Both the position numbers and the translations under genes were made by a program. Positions 10,267-22,279 of a DNA stretch of 64,000 nt are shown here, in pieces. The notes beneath the pieces are model-generated. The model did no database searches, was not told the DNA's origin, and saw only the letters and a program-made list of their open reading frames with translations. Origin of the DNA: Vandiemenella viatica (taxonomy: Eukaryota; Arthropoda; Insecta; Orthoptera; Morabidae); assembly GCA_031002005.1 (NCBI GenBank), contig CM061919.1, positions 221,400,739 to 221,464,738 on the forward strand, in the 5' to 3' direction. Every line of letters starts with the position of its first letter. Position 1 is the first letter of the stretch.

Positions 10267-10705
10267 TTAAGAATTTTGCATTACCACCACTCCTTCCCTG
10301 CTGGCCAAGTCCTGTTGATGAAAATTTCTTCCTCTACCTGGACTCAAATCAGCTGACCCCACGTCGAGTGGAGGGTGTTGTAACTGCTTGAGCCAGTGGG
10401 ACGTGCTATGGAAAAGAAAGGGAAAATACACCAAAGTTGAAGGGAGGAGGGCAGCAGAAACACAAAACAACACACACACAAAGAAGTGGCTTCGTAGAAC
10501 GTAAGTTTTTGCGCAAGACCAGCCACCTCTCTGTTAACTTGAAAAGGAGATTTTCACCCGAAATATTGTTTATTCTTTGTTTGTGTGTTTTGTGTTTCTG
10601 CTGCCCTTCAACTTTGGTGAGTGTTGGGTGTATTTTCTCTTTCTTTTCCATGTAAATATTGCCTTGTGGCATTTCTTTCCTTTAATTGTTATATATATGT
10701 GTATG
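10267..10705 (+). repeat. Penelope-type 3' tail fragment
   Basis: The stretch from about 10505 to 10700 (GTTAACTTGAAAAGGAG, CGAAATATTGTTTATTC, CTTCAACTTTGGTGAGTGT, TTTTCCATGTAAATATTGCC) reappears closely at 61265-61470 and more loosely at 46495-46600, directly behind the Penelope element there. I read it as a detached 3' end of that family. The preceding 240 bp contain a GCAGCAGAAACACAAAACAAC stretch that pairs in inverted sense with about 10590, a possible hairpin of ~30 bp. Confidence 0.55.
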
Positions 10706-10949
10706 TGTGTGTTAAGTAGTGAAAAGGAATAATTAATTAGGAGAGGGAAATGAGTCACCACTAACCTTTAGATGATGGATGTGGGGCACGAACACACAGA
10801 CGTCTGTCAGTATATGCACTTCTGGCTCCGCCTGGTGTTTTGCTTATTTCAGGAATGAGGCTAACTGCCGAAATATTGTTTTTCTTGTATTTGTCCTTTT
10901 TTGTGTTCATCATTCCTAAACGCCTTCATCTGTGATAAGTGGTTGTAGT

Positions 10950-11597
10950 CAGTGCTGCCAGCCTTTTGGCTTTGAATATCTGGAGATGGCCGCTAAAATT
11001 TCCATAGATTGCGTACAAAAATCCAGAGACTCGCTAACATTTCCAGGTCTTTAAAATTTGAAACACAAAATCATATACTACATTGAAAATAAGAAATATC
11101 TCTAAACAAGTTTCATACAACATCACTTTCATCACTGTTGCTGCTGTGACTACTTTTTTTTTTCTTTTTTCTTTTTAAAAAAGGGCGAAGATATAGATTT
11201 TTATTTTTTTTGTTGACCTCAAATTCAGCATATGTTCTGTGAAGGGAAATGTTCAAAAGCTGTGACAACGAGCGTGTCACCGTGCATAAAGATTGCTTCG
11301 ATAGTTCTGTATTACGGTCTTTTAAGATCTGTAAAATGTATAATCAAACATAATGTGAGCTTTGTTTCATTTCATTCGGTTCACACAAGCGGTTGCAAGG
11401 AAACGATTCACAATTATTGACAATTCTGTAATGCATTAAGACTAACGCTCAAAGTTTAACAAAACACAAATATAAGGAAAAATCCACAAATAATAAAAAG
11501 TAGCAAAAATCCGTAGATATTTAACAAAATCCGAAAATCCTAACTTTCTATAAAAATCCGTACATCTAAGGATAAATCCGTAGAATTGGCAGCACTG
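10950..11597. mobile_element. hAT-type MITE, 648 bp
   Basis: The ends are inverted: CAGTGCTGCCAGCC at 10950 and, inverted, CAGTGCTGCCAATTC finishing at 11597. The adjacent 8-mers GTTGTAGT and GTAATAGT match at 6 of 8 positions, consistent with an aged hAT 8-bp duplication. The interior repeats AAAATCCGTAGA / AAATCCRTACAT words near the right end. It has no transposase, so it would be mobilised in trans. Confidence 0.65.
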
Positions 11598-11605
11598 GTA
11601 ATAGT

Positions 11606-12110
11606 TCCCTATCCTTCCTTAGTTTTTTCGCCTTAAAGCATTATCCTGCTCATTGCCATTATAATGTATATATACCCAGGGTATCTCAAAGGTTTTTTTA
11701 CATTTGGACAGGAAATAAAATTAATTTTTTTGCTTAAACAATTGGTTTTATTATTAAATTTTAAAGAAAAAATGTAGGAAAATATGTTTTAAAATTGCAC
11801 CATCAAGATGACTTCCATTGCGTCGCTGGCCACTAATGGCCTTGCTGCTTATTCACCCTTCCCCCACAACTCTAAACTAAAAGTTAATGAAAACTACTTA
11901 GCGTATTAAATATTTCACAGACATCAATATCCCAGTTTCTTGCTTCTGATTTTTAGGATTCCATATCTTCTCAGTGATTGCTGGAACCTTTATTGATTTG
12001 CTAATTTTCACATCTGTCAAGTCCTTATAACTTCTAAACCCTTTGATTTAGAAATTTGTAATTGCACACCATTTTAGTTATTACTGACTTTAATATATAT
12101 TTATGTCATA
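11606..12110. other. unrecognised spacer
   Basis: A CCCAGGGTATCTCAAAGG word at about 11677 looks like the edge of another transposon, but I find no partner end. No coding signal. Confidence 0.3.
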
Positions 12111-12114
12111 AAAT

Positions 12115-12470
12115 TTGCCTAGGAGCTATGACATCCACACCTATGAATGCGCTTATTCGGAAGCAGCAGAAATGCTCTTGAATGTTTGCTCCCAAGTCCT
12201 CTCAAATAAATTTTTATTGACATGTGCTTATTCCAAAAATTCACCAATTATCCAGCATCTCGCCAACCTCCAACAGCTAGTGGAAAAGAGAGGACCGTTT
12301 CTATTTGTCCAGAGGTATCTGCTGCTGCAAAGTCTTGAATATCTGTCAACACTTATCCCTGACTGTCAGCAACAGGAAACATTGACTATATATGACATCC
12401 TTATCAACATTGTGTGACCCCTTTGGCAGTAAGCTGCCTATCCATGACCCGTCCAACCAGTTCAACGCCT
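12115..12470 (+). pseudogene. I/LOA-type non-LTR element fragment (region between RT and RNase H)
   Basis: A 100-residue open frame (12115-12417) resembles the linker that follows RT in RNase-H-bearing non-LTR elements: small hydrophobic helices, HLANLQQLVEKRGPFLFVQRYLLLQSL, and a TIYDILINI segment. Sequence just downstream reads DPFGSKLPIHDPSNQF in another frame. The clear RNase H of the same polarity starts at about 13330, with a minus-strand Jockey fragment between them. Weak similarity; the call rests mainly on context. Confidence 0.4.
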
Positions 12471-13316
12471 TTGCCAGAAATTTATTTATTTGTCGTATGG
12501 CTAAGCAACTAATACAATACATATAAATATATACAATGACAAGAATGTTGGTAGCGTTCACAAGTTGATATCCAGTTCTTCCAGCCATTCTACGAAGGAA
12601 CTTATAGCTCCAAAAACATCTTCAAATGGTCCTCCATACTTCCGTAGAGGGCATTCCCTGATAATATGCTCCACACTCTGGGAGCACCGCAGTCACGTGC
12701 AGGAGAATCCTGAATACCCCACTTTAGCAACATGACATTGCATTTCGCATAGCCTGTTCTTAGGCAATTTGGTTTAACCCACTGGTCTCTATTTAGATGG
12801 AAAACTGGAAGTCCAGTTGTGGGATCTTTAATATCTGGATGTTTTACAGATGCGGAGTTCCAGCTTTGTCGCCATTTTTCTATGACATCAAAGTCAAATA
12901 CATCTTGCCATACCAGATTTCTGGATTTAAGACGAGTGGGGGGTAAGTCATTTAGGACCTAGTGGATTGGTAGATCCTGTGGATGATCAGGATGGTGTAG
13001 TTTTATCCACTCACGTGCCATTGCTTCTTGGCATCTTATCTCTGGCTGGTGGTATTTTGCTGATTAAGTTTAACTAGGGGACTGGGGTGGATTTTAGGGT
13101 GCCAGTTATTACTCTCATACACTCATTCAGGTGGACATCGATTTTTCTAGTATGAGCACTACGTTGCCATACTGGAGCACAGTACTCAGCAACAGGGTAA
13201 ACCATGGTGAGAGTGGTTGTTCTTAGTGTGTCCACATCAGCTCCCAACGAAGTACCAGCTAGCTTCTTCATGATGTTGTTTCGTGTTTGCCAGGAATATT
13301 TATCTGTTAGATGGCC
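12471..13316 (-). mobile_element. Jockey-type non-LTR 3' fragment, 5'-truncated
   Basis: The minus strand encodes the post-RT region: KKLAGTSLGADVDTLRTT, VYPVAEYCAPVW and a NECMRVITGTLKSTP block (13271-13074), then degraded C-terminal sequence with an EHIIRECPLRKYGG motif. The same blocks occur in the longer relative at 59455-61255 (KLTGTSWGASAFTLRTS, VYSAAEYCSSVW). Its tail at about 12475-12490 is an inverted AAATAAATAAA run. It lies inside the plus-strand RNase-H element. Confidence 0.75.
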
Positions 13317-14090
13317 ATCTTCAGTTCAAATATACACTCATGGGTCTAAGATACCTTCGACGGGTAGGGTAGGCTGGGCATTCTACTGCCTTCCTGGACA
13401 CCTACCAATCTGGTCGGCGGAAGCCATTGCCATCAACTAGGCTCTTATATACGCAAGAAGTTTTTTACGGCGAAGTATATTAATACCCATCGATTCACTT
13501 AGCTTTCTTTGCTCCTTATCCATACCTGTTATACTCCTGCAACCTCATACATATCACATCAGTATAATCCAACAGACTAGAACTTAATCAATGCGGTTCC
13601 ATCGTTAATTATATATGGATACCCGGAATTAGACATACCAAGCACGTCGATCGGTTAGCCAAGGAGGCACGTAGCTCGGGCCGAAGCTTAAACATAATAC
13701 ATCAATACAATTATCAGGCAACAATGGTCAGCAATGCATACCAGCAATGGAAGAGGAGCTGGAATGAATCGAAACAACACAGAGGCTGACAAAAAGCTCT
13801 AGTACAGACGTACCCTCCACGAAGAACTTGGTATTCAAGATGGAACTCTCAACGACGATACATCCCATCTATCATCCGTATGAGATTCAACCAGGACGCC
13901 TTTTGTAGTCACATTTATCGTATCAAGGCGGTAAACACAACCTACTGCTCATGTAACAGACAGGCACTACAGGACCTTAATCATTTATTCTTCAGTTGCT
14001 CTAATTTTCAACAACGGCAAGCAACTTTCATTAGGTCTCTTGTGCGAGCACAGCAGCGACTTTACAGTACTACTCGCTACAAATAGCAAC
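13317..14090 (+). pseudogene. RNase H and C-terminal zinc region of an I/R1-type non-LTR element
   Basis: RNase H starts with IYTHGSKIPSTGRVGWAFYC at about 13330 (THGS for the usual TDGS, so the first acidic residue is lost). It continues in shifted frames to IWIPG and KHVDRLAKEARSSG at about 13615-13680, the WIPGH..N..VD.LAKEA signature. The C-terminus (13880-14086) is MRFNQDAFCSHIYRI, CSCNRQALQDLNHLFFSCSNF, the cysteine/histidine finger typical of these elements. Several frameshifts make it inactive. Confidence 0.75.
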
Positions 14091-14400
14091 AAAATCTATT
14101 GTATCATTGAACACTATATTAATATTTAATTTAGTTGCTATAGAGCACACACTCCAGTGGCAATTTCCCTAAACAACCATTTCCCCCTTTTTCTGTGCCC
14201 ACCTACATTTGCCCCTACAAGATTTTAACTTTGAATTCTTTCAACTTTTTTGGTAAATTTTCAACATTTCCCTTGGTGACTTACTCCAATCCCTGGCACT
14301 CTTACCTAAAAAGAGAATATTTCCACACCGTAGTGTCTGAAATCCAGTGCCAGCTTGTGGTCATGGTCATCTTTTCCTTTCCATGCACTACTTTTCATAC

Positions 14401-15350
14401 CTACACCAATAGCTTTCCATGCCTCATCACCAGTATGTAACCCAAAGTTTTGTAACCCAGTTCCTTTACTTCCCTCATACACACACTCTCCAACAAGTGC
14501 AGACTTTTGTATCCGTTTCCTACCACCTGTCCAATGTGTACTACCCAGTTAAGCTTGTTATCAAATGTAATCCCAAGATATTGCTTCAACAAGCAATTCT
14601 TTCCTCACCTTATAATCATAATCAACCTTTCTTCATCCCATGTTTACCAACCCAGATCACCCTGCAACTATTTACAGTTCTGAACCATTTTGATCCTTTC
14701 ATATAGCATTCTGTCATCTGCAAACTATCTAATTTCTGATAGTAAAGAATCAACACAATTATTCATTAGAATAATGAATAGCAATGGTCCCAGTATGCTA
14801 CCCTGTGGCACTCCCAGTTTTACTTCAACTTCTTTTGATTCTGCATTTCCTACCATAACTTTATCTTTTCTACCTTTTAAAAATTCTTCTACCCAGAAAA
14901 TCACTTTCTCATCCACTCGAATAGTTTTTAATTTATCTACTACCATTTTATGGGGAACTCTGTCAAACGCCTTTGACAGATATAGTGCTACATTATCAAT
15001 TTGGTCTGAAATATTTTGCATATATCCCACCAACTGAGATTCGTATAAATATCCTTGCGTGAAGCCATGTTGCCTACTTGAAAGCTACTTGCGTTCCTCA
15101 CATATATTTCTGATGTGATTGCATATTAATCTTTCCAATAAATTACCTACCATTGATGTCATACTGATTGGGCCATAATTTTCGACTTTTATCACCCGTA
15201 CTATATGTACTGGCACTATTATCGCACTTTTCCAGTCCTGTGGTAAGCAGCAAGTATCCAGACTCAGTTTAAATAATATTTCAAGATAAGGTACAATGTC
15301 ACATCCAGCTCTCTTTAACATATCTGTAGTAATACTATCTACACTAGCCC
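14401..15350 (-). pseudogene. reverse transcriptase of the 14-18 kb non-LTR element
   Basis: Reads from LKRAGCDIVPYLEILFKLSL, LPQDWKSAIIVPV and VENYGPISMTSMVGNLLERL through YLSKAFDRVPHKMVVDKL (first catalytic D), GVPQGSILGPLLFIILMN, then FADDRMLYERIK (catalytic FADD retained) and YLGITFDNKLNWVVHIGQ. The end reads GDEAWK..G in a shifted frame. Stops precede FADD and follow CEERK. The template-primed reverse transcription active site is recognisable, but the frame is broken. Confidence 0.85.
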
Positions 15351-15917
15351 CTTTGTTTTTTCAGCTTTCTTATTTCCTCAAAATGTATTTCAAATTTTTT
15401 GTGTTTATAAGCTTGTTCTCCAAATTAGATTGTCCTGTTTATGATTCATTGTCCCTAATGTTCTCACTGAACCAGTTACTTAAAATCTCTGCCTTTTTCA
15501 AATCTTCAGTAACTTCTTCTCCATCCTTATCTATAAGTTTCTCAACAACCCCCTTCCCCTCAGTTTTCTAACATAGCCGTAGAAATTTCAAGATGCATCA
15601 TTCAATGGTCCTGCACTGACAACACTCTTCATAAACCCATCTTTAGCCACTTTCTTTGCTATTACTAAGTCCTTCTTTAGTTGCTTTAAATATACCCTGT
15701 CTCTTGACTCTGTCATGTTCTCTTCTTACCAACCTGTTTAACCTCCTCACTTCCCTAATATAGTACACAGGTTCTCTACTTTTATTTATTTTCTGCTTTG
15801 GAATAAATTTTTCTTTCCCCTTTCTTATTATCTCCTTGAACTATCCCCACCTTGACTCTACTGTACTTGTGCCTTCCTTCTAATTGCTGAAAAGTTCTCT
15901 GAAATATCTATTCAAAT

Positions 15918-16600
15918 TTAATACCTGTGCTTTTTATAATTGTACCTATTTCCCCCTTCAATTTTGGCTGCTGGTTTACTGAATCCTCTAATATCCATCA
16001 GAACTGCTTCATGATAACTTATTCCTTTGGTTACTTGATACCCCACAAGGTTATCATCGGGCTTTATTAGGAATATATCTAAACTATTTTGTCCCCTAGT
16101 CTTTTGCACTACCACTTGTGTAAATCCTCCTTTCATTATTAAGGTATTTGCAAATCTCTGTTGCCTTGTGTTATTAATCTTATTTCCTATCCAGTTTACA
16201 CCTGGTGAATTTAAATCCCCACCAATAATGACCATTCTATTCTCAACTGCGATATCTGAGTATAAATTTAATTTATCCCCAAGAGCCTCATCTTCATCTG
16301 TTATTCTTCCACTTCGGTAAGAAGCCAACACCCTGATTTTTTTCTTACCCCAGAAATCTACCCCAAGTAACTCATGGTCTTGCTCTATGAACACCAGTGA
16401 ACTGTGGTAGTTTTTACTAACTAGTATGAAAACACCTCCTCTATCTCCGAGGTACACTCTGTAACCATCAGGTCTGTTAAGTATGCAAATTCGATTACTT
16501 TATTCATTATACTTCTACAGTTCACCATTAACGCCCTTATTACTGGTTTATATTTTCAGCATTAACCTCCTTTTTCTCAGTTTTACCCGAGTCAGTTATT
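15918..16600 (-). pseudogene. apurinic-type endonuclease (EEP) domain of the 14-18 kb element
   Basis: The start NCRSIMNKVIEFAYL (about 16560-16510) is the family's N-R-S-L-x-N-K motif. The main frame at 16457-15918 has VFILVSKNYHSS, RVLASYRSG, IIGGDLNSPGVNW (the GDxN catalytic motif) and the terminal SYHEAVLMDI block, where the usual histidine of S-D-H is shifted. The endonuclease nicks target DNA to prime reverse transcription. A frameshift at about 16460 separates the two parts. Confidence 0.8.
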
Positions 16601-17234
16601 GTTTCAGCAGCTTCATCTATTTCTTTAACATCTGTGATTTTGCCCATCGTGGATCTGCAATCATTAAAACTTTAATCATCTATTTCCGTCCCTTCACCAG
16701 CAACCCCTAACCTAAAAAAGGCACAGTACTGGCCCCATGATCACTGGAAATGGGCTCCCTTACTTCTTTAGGTAACAACTCAGAAAGTACCCCCTTGCCC
16801 CTACTATTTAGGTGTAGGCCACACCTAGTGAAATCCAACTACCAATGGTGTTCACAGCCACAATGCCCAAGACAGAACTAATGCCTTTCCCAAGTAGCTC
16901 TTCCATTTCCACATTTACTCGCCTCACAGCAAGTTCAATTGTGGCCGGTCATGGCAACTTAGGACCTGCATGAGTTCCACCCTAGTATGCTGTGCCTCTT
17001 TCACTACCTTCCTTGGGTCACTCTCTATACCATAACTCGCATTTCTATCAGTACTTTTCCCCACACTTCCAACCATCACTACTCTATCGTTCTTAGTGAA
17101 ACTCCTACAAAGTGAACCAAAATCCTCTATTTCCTGACCTAATGTTGCAATAGGTTTGAAAAAACTTGTGATGTGGTAACCTACATTTAACTGATTCTGC
17201 AGAAGAGGGCCTACACCTCACCCACGGCTACTAC

Positions 17235-18206
17235 CTAGCAGCAGAACCCTTTATTCCCTATTCTATTCTTGCCTTGCACGCCCTTATTCCTAAAGGCCTG
17301 TTGCATCTTACCTACAGCTTCATGAGGCTCTTCTGCTCCTGACTCTGGCAACAGGTCAAACCTATTTTTCCTCACAATTTCTGAAGTGTCTGCCTTCTTC
17401 ATCCTATTAATCAAATTTCTCCTACAACCTGTTACCAGCTCCCACCCATCCTTCTCAACTTCCACCAACCCACTATCTCTACTTTCTGACCTTATAGCAT
17501 GGGCAAATGCGTATCCAGGATCAGAACTAGAGGGGGGCAGCTCATTTTGGTTTCGAGGAAGTGGGGTGGGGGACTGAAACATGACATTACAAAATCAAAC
17601 TCAAACCTATTCAGGAAACTATTTCTATCATTGATTAATACAGTAACCCAACTACTTAATCTAAGGATCTACTATGTAGTTAATTAAGATCGTAAGTCAG
17701 TTAGTTTTTTATGTAAACATTAATTGTCTCGGATTTTCAATTTCAATAATTTTGTTTGTCAATATCTTATGGTGTTCTTTCACGAAATTTCGATGCACAC
17801 TCATCAGACATAATCCAGTCAATCTTTCTCTCCCAAAGTGCTCCTGAACTAGTTCTTCACTCGTCGAAGCGTACTGAAGGCAACTTAATTTTTCTTCTAG
17901 GCGGGGCAGCAGCCCCCCTCTGCCCCTTGCTGGATACGCCCATGAGCTTGAGCCTCGACAATCTCAGCCTCCACAGGCCACGCCTCCACCGGACGAGCCC
18001 CAACTCCCTCATCCTATCATCCCTAAAACTAAGTGAACAAAACAATCGGAGAGCCTCATTATTTCCCACGTTTCCTCTTCCCTACATGCCCAAAGAAACC
18101 ACTTCTTACACCAACTACAACCAAACCCCTTCGCAACGTACCTGCGACAGACGCCACACTTTCCAGTCATGATTTTGCTCAAATACTTCAAGAACCTTTT
18201 AAACAA
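17235..18206 (-). pseudogene. ORF1 (PHD-like zinc motif protein) of the 14-18 kb element, split by a MITE
   Basis: The N-terminal part (18206-18009) contains GKCGVCRRYVAKGFGCSWC and a following WFLWAC, a C-x2-C...C-x2-C array as found at the start of ORF1 in this type of element. The C-terminal part (17582-17235) has DGWELVTGCRRN and a basic tail, suggesting RNA binding. A ~430-bp MITE separates them. Confidence 0.6.
17509..17942. mobile_element. GCGTATCCAG-type MITE inside ORF1
   Basis: Left end GCGTATCCAGGATCAG with a GGGGGGCAGCTC word just inside; right end, inverted, GGCGTATCCAGCAAGGGG with GGGGGGCTGCTG inside. About 430 bp, AT-rich interior, no coding. CATGGGC stands near both edges, but the duplication is not exact. 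Confidence 0.6.
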
Positions 18207-18236
18207 ACCTTAAATTTAGTGGCTAAAGTAGTCTAA

Positions 18237-18719
18237 TAAAGTTTATACTATTTTCATCTTTTTTTAAAAAAAATAATTATATATGATAGGCGCTTTACTC
18301 CTCAATCAAATCATTGTAATTAATAGGTAGATAAAAAATACTTTAATAAAATACTTAAATTGTTTCTGCTAAGAAGTTGCTATTTGAAGCTTTATTACAG
18401 AGTGAAAAATGTTTTTATTTCTCGGCACTAACAATAACCCTGTCTATTTACTTTATAATCAAAAGCTTTAAACTAATATGAATGGTAAAGCTTAGCTGAT
18501 GATGAAGTTTTTTCAGGTTTAGTGCACAACAGTTCACACCACAAACCAGTGCTCAATTCACCAAAAATTAACTCATGCTTGTAGATTTCTTAGGACAGTG
18601 ACATACATATTTAATGCACCTATATATCTGTATATTTTAAAATACTATTAATGTTATTAACTTGTAACTCCACCAGGCTGACTGTATGGTCTGTTCAAGA
18701 TCTAAGGTCAAATAAATAT
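18237..18719. other. AT-rich spacer
   Basis: No coding signal or recognisable repeat structure. Confidence 0.3.
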
Positions 18720-18956
18720 TTTTTTTCAGAGGCCCAATTTTTTTTTTTTTTTTAGCTCTACCGTCTAAGGGGGCCCATGAGACACAGGGAACCCCCCCTC
18801 AATAAGAGGCCATCACTGCTAAGGGGCCCCTGGCCTCAGCAACACAAAGCAAAAAAAAGGTCGCCCATCTGGCCTGAGGGCCCAAAATATTTTTTTTTGC
18901 ACAGGGGCCCTTGTTGACCTAGCTACGCCACTGTCAAAAATAAACTATCGGAGTGG
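18720..18956 (-). repeat. CAGTGGCGTAGCTAGG-ended repeat
   Basis: Read on the minus strand it starts CAGTGGCGTAGCTAGGTC at 18956, then CAACAAGGGCCCCTGTGC and several GGGCCC/GGCCTC words separated by A runs. The opposite end is not clear. The first ~15 bases are shared with the terminus at 28996. Confidence 0.5.
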
Positions 18957-19164
18957 TGACTATGGGCTCGGTGCAACCAAGTAACCGACAGTCGACTAGG
19001 GAGACAAGTTGATTTCAATATCGATATTTATATCGACACCAAGTAAATATCGGCCGCCTCAAGCCGATAATATCGATATATTATATTAGAAATAAGTATA
19101 TAAAGTAATAAATTTGAGGTAGTTTATTGAAAAAAAAAAATATGTTGGCAAATGTTCAGTTCCT

Positions 19165-21205
19165 GAAAACAATAGTTTGCTAAACCTTTTACCGAGAAGT
19201 CTATTCCTAGTTCGAGTTACAGTGGCTCCTGCCTCATGAGAGGCGTTCAGAAGGTACCGACAAAGTTACTATTGTTAAATGACTAATTGACGTTTTGAAC
19301 ATATCTCAAGCATGTTAGTTTTTGGGGTGTTCAAAGGTGCCACGAAATTCAGCGTCAATTTGTCGTCTCCATCAGTATTTATCTTTTTTTAATAGTCTTT
19401 GTTACCCTCACCTTAAGATGCATTTTTGTGACATTGCATTAACACATACATCTGGCTATTTAAATCATGGCTCTAATGAATTGGACACTGCCAATAATGA
19501 CGCATATTCAAGCTGGCCAAAACGTTTATCTATTTGTAATGAAATATTTTTCTTCATTATGCCAGTAATGCTAGAAATAATTTTCATTTCAATGTATTGA
19601 TCTATCACGCATCTTATCACAGAAACTAGTTTAAATATTTACGTACTGCTCAGCAGACATAGCTTCAAGTGGTCGCATGACATAGGCCACATCTTTGATT
19701 ATAGCAATCTCAACTGCAATCAGCATTGTTGGTGCATCAATTTTAAAAACATTTATTTCACTTATGTATGGTGCAATTTCAAAAGACCTTTAAAGCATAT
19801 AATACATCCAGTTCTAGCGTGTTTTTACATCTACACTAGTGTCCAAAATTAAAGCAACAAACGAAAAATTTCCAAGGTGGCGTTAATTTGGTTACAAAGC
19901 AGTATAAAATTATGATAGTAAAGTAGGAACAAAGTAAAGAATACAGAACGTAAAAAACTGCAACATGCATAACGATAGACAAAAATGTTCGTTTTTTCAT
20001 CTTGACGGATTTGGACACAAATTCGAAAAACTGATTAATGTGCTTATTATGGGGTGTGACCTCCTCCGACAGCAATACAGGCCTGACAACGGCGAGGAAT
20101 CAATCTCATGTTGAGGCAATAACGGCCATTCTCCCTGCCCACACCATTATGGAGCCTCCTCGATATCGGTCTCCTTCCCCAATTTTTGGGTACTGAAATC
20201 ATGTTCCCTCCAGATGCGAATCGATAGAGAATCACTCTCCAGATCAAATTGGGACTCATCTGTGGAAAGAACTTGGGTCCACTTTCCGACCGTCCAGTTG
20301 GCATCTTGACGACTCCACTCTAGACGTTCCCTTCTGTGAAGGCGCTTCAGAGGTACCTATACAGCAGGTTTCCGACAGTAAAGGCCATTCTGCCAAAGGC
20401 TTCTGAACACTGTTTGCCTTGATACAACTGTTCCATTGGATGCTGCGAGGTCAGAAGCCAATTGTCGTGCAGTATATATGCGGTACCGTCGTGCCCTTAC
20501 AGCCAAGTAAAGGTCTTCTGTTTCTGATGTTACACGAGTTAGCGCTGCCCTGGTCTTCGGGATTCAGTTTCGGTCTCTATAAACTGTCGCCACATCCAAG
20601 AAACAACAGAACGATTCACATTATGCCATTAGGCTACATCCGTTTGAGCTGTCCTGCTTCCATTATTACTATGCCTCTCCACCGCAGAGAGTCTGGTAAG
20701 CGTCTTCTCTACGGCATACTGCACCGTCTGTGAATGCATACACAGCGATTGTGGATGTGGGACCACCCAGCAAAAACTACTTCGTTTCATAGGTGTCCTG
20801 ACGTCATCTTTGACATAGTTGTACGATGACCAGAATGCCATCTTCTGTGCAGAACAAGATTGTACAGACATTTTTCGACAGTTTGTATGATTATATCGTG
20901 AATTAGATACATGGCAGAGAAAAAGCGGTTTGTTGCTTTAATTTTGGACACTAGTGTAGTTTCTTTATTTTCGAATTGTTTTCTTTTTATGCTTCTTGTT
21001 TTTTCTTTACATATTTAACTATATTCCTGACATGGTCGATAAAATTGCTTAAGTTTTACTCATAGAATTCTCAGCAAACAAATCAAGCATATGAGCAAAA
21101 AATGGTGCACGTTTACCGGCACCAAATGTCTCGCCGATAGGTTTAATCATGTTGACACTGGACTTAGGAAAGTCATAAGTTTAACTGACTCAATTCGTCA
21201 CGGTA
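19165..21205 (-). pseudogene. ZBED-type hAT transposase, interrupted by a Tc1-like element
   Basis: Minus-strand pieces: FGAGKRAPFFAHMLDLFAEN at about 21125-21060, the CFAHTLNL-type motif of hAT; then, past the Tc1-like insertion, APTMLIAVEIAIIKDVAYVM and RPLEAMSAEQYVNI at about 19740-19635; ASLLAVSNSLEP near 19490, the LDPRFK region; and VPSERLS..GR with RNRLLGKRFSKLL in shifted frame at about 19235-19160, the C-terminal dimerisation block. Many stops. The N-terminal zinc finger was not found. Confidence 0.75.
19834..20956 (-). mobile_element. Tc1-like transposon, internally decayed
   Basis: Perfect terminal repeats beginning CACTAGTGTCCAAAATTAA at both ends (about 29 bp), flanked by TA at 19832-19833 and 20957-20958. 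The minus strand carries transposase remnants: an HTH region near 20700, then a frameshifted STDESQFDL motif at about 20255, and the family's GGGHTP C-terminus at 20047. The middle is rearranged, and the DNARPH block is missing. Confidence 0.85.
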
Positions 21206-21217
21206 ACAGACATTATT

Positions 21218-22196
21218 TATTTATTATGGCTATAGCCAAAGGCTAATATAGCCAGATACATTGTGGGTAAAAGTCTTAACAATTAAATCACACCTTTAGT
21301 TTTTTAAATATATAAACAAATTAATTTTATTCCTTCCTTGTTGGGAGAAGCGAAAGTTCTCATTAGGGATATAATGTCATATATGAGTAGACTGTCTCTT
21401 AACAGAGCTCTTCTAGACGCGCAGTGGAGCTTACATCTGGACAAGAAGCGGTAGATGTCTTCCACTTCGTCACAATATGGAGGGTCGGAAATCTTTAGTA
21501 AGAATTTTTTATCAGCAGCTGGGTACACCTTATTCACGGCTGTTCCTGTGAAGCTCGTACCATGGTTTGGAAGCAACTTGGTTAACGATACCCGGTACCA
21601 CAAACCCTTTTTCTTGGTTGTCATCGCATCACTTTTTAACTTATTCGTTGAAAGCCATGGAAACCTGAAATCCATGTATGGCACTAGGACAATGGTTCCC
21701 AAATAGTTTTTCCCGAGTACCACTTCAAAGAAAGAGCTGAACCTCGCGTACCCCCTTATAGCTACATTTGCCTCTGTGTTCATTCCAGTCTAGTGCTTCG
21801 CACAGCCACAGCATTACAGAAATGTAATTCACACACACACACACACCGTTTGACTGTCTTAAAATATATTTTGGCGGTAGTAATGTTTGCGTAATTGTTT
21901 TTTTCTCAATTGTCTTATTGAATACCTCAGTCAAGAGAGAACCTCACGTACCCCTGTAGGTACGCGTACCACTAATTGGGAACCACTGCACTAGGAGATT
22001 CTCGATATTGCCGTCGGGCAGTTCTGTCCGCCAAGTCATTCCCTGTCACTCCCACGTAACCTGGTATCCACTGCAGGTTCAATTCCTGTGTCTATGGTTT
22101 TTTGTAGTTCCCTACCTACTTCATATACTAGGGAATTTTTTACACATGCCTTTGGAAACACCTATTATAGCCTGCAAGGCACTTTTAGAATCTAAG
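21218..22196 (-). pseudogene. non-LTR element, RNase H end and C-terminal region
   Basis: Minus strand: SKSALQAIIGVSKG just below 22196, WIPGYVG and GNDLADRTA in shifted frames (about 22060-22020), i.e. RNase H; then, past a MITE, VPYMDFRFPWLSTNKLKSDA and a finger-like CDEVEDIYRFLSRCKLHCASRRALLRDS at about 21450-21400. It ends in an inverted ATAAATAA tail at about 21218. The start of the same RNase H is at 28990-29240, displaced by an insertion. Confidence 0.75.
21690..21988. mobile_element. hAT-type MITE with perfect 8-bp duplication
   Basis: The ends are CAATGGTTCCCAAATAG (21690) and, inverted, CAGTGGTTCCCAATTAG (to 21988). CACTAGGA stands on both sides (21682-21689 and 21989-21996). Removing the element rejoins the RNase H / C-terminal region of the host retroelement. 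Internally it has a short AC microsatellite and GTACCCC words. 299 bp, non-coding. Confidence 0.88.
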
Positions 22197-22206
22197 CGCG
22201 CGCGCG

Positions 22207-22277
<71 letters not shown>
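22195..22277. repeat. compound (CG)n(CA)n microsatellite
   Basis: About 10 CG dinucleotides followed by about 30 CA dinucleotides. Open frames across it are artefacts of the repeat. Confidence 0.95.

Positions 22278-22279
<2 letters not shown>

Larger units (their letters stand above)
14110..18236 (-). mobile_element. EEP-type non-LTR retrotransposon, nearly full length, decayed
   Basis: Minus-strand order: zinc-motif ORF1 (about 18206-17235, interrupted by a MITE), endonuclease (about 16600-15918), linker, RT (about 15350-14400) and C-terminal tail. This is the standard two-ORF layout of Jockey/CR1-superfamily elements. Every part carries stops or frameshifts. Fragments of apparently the same family occur at 35985-38010 (+). 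Confidence 0.8.

Noticed and set aside
12346..12588. Minus-strand frame of 80 codons
   Set aside because: Spans the junction between two retroelement fragments; no continuous domain.
19836..20075. Minus-strand hydrophobic frame resembling a membrane peptide
   Set aside because: Consists of the Tc1-like terminal region and flanking AT-rich DNA.
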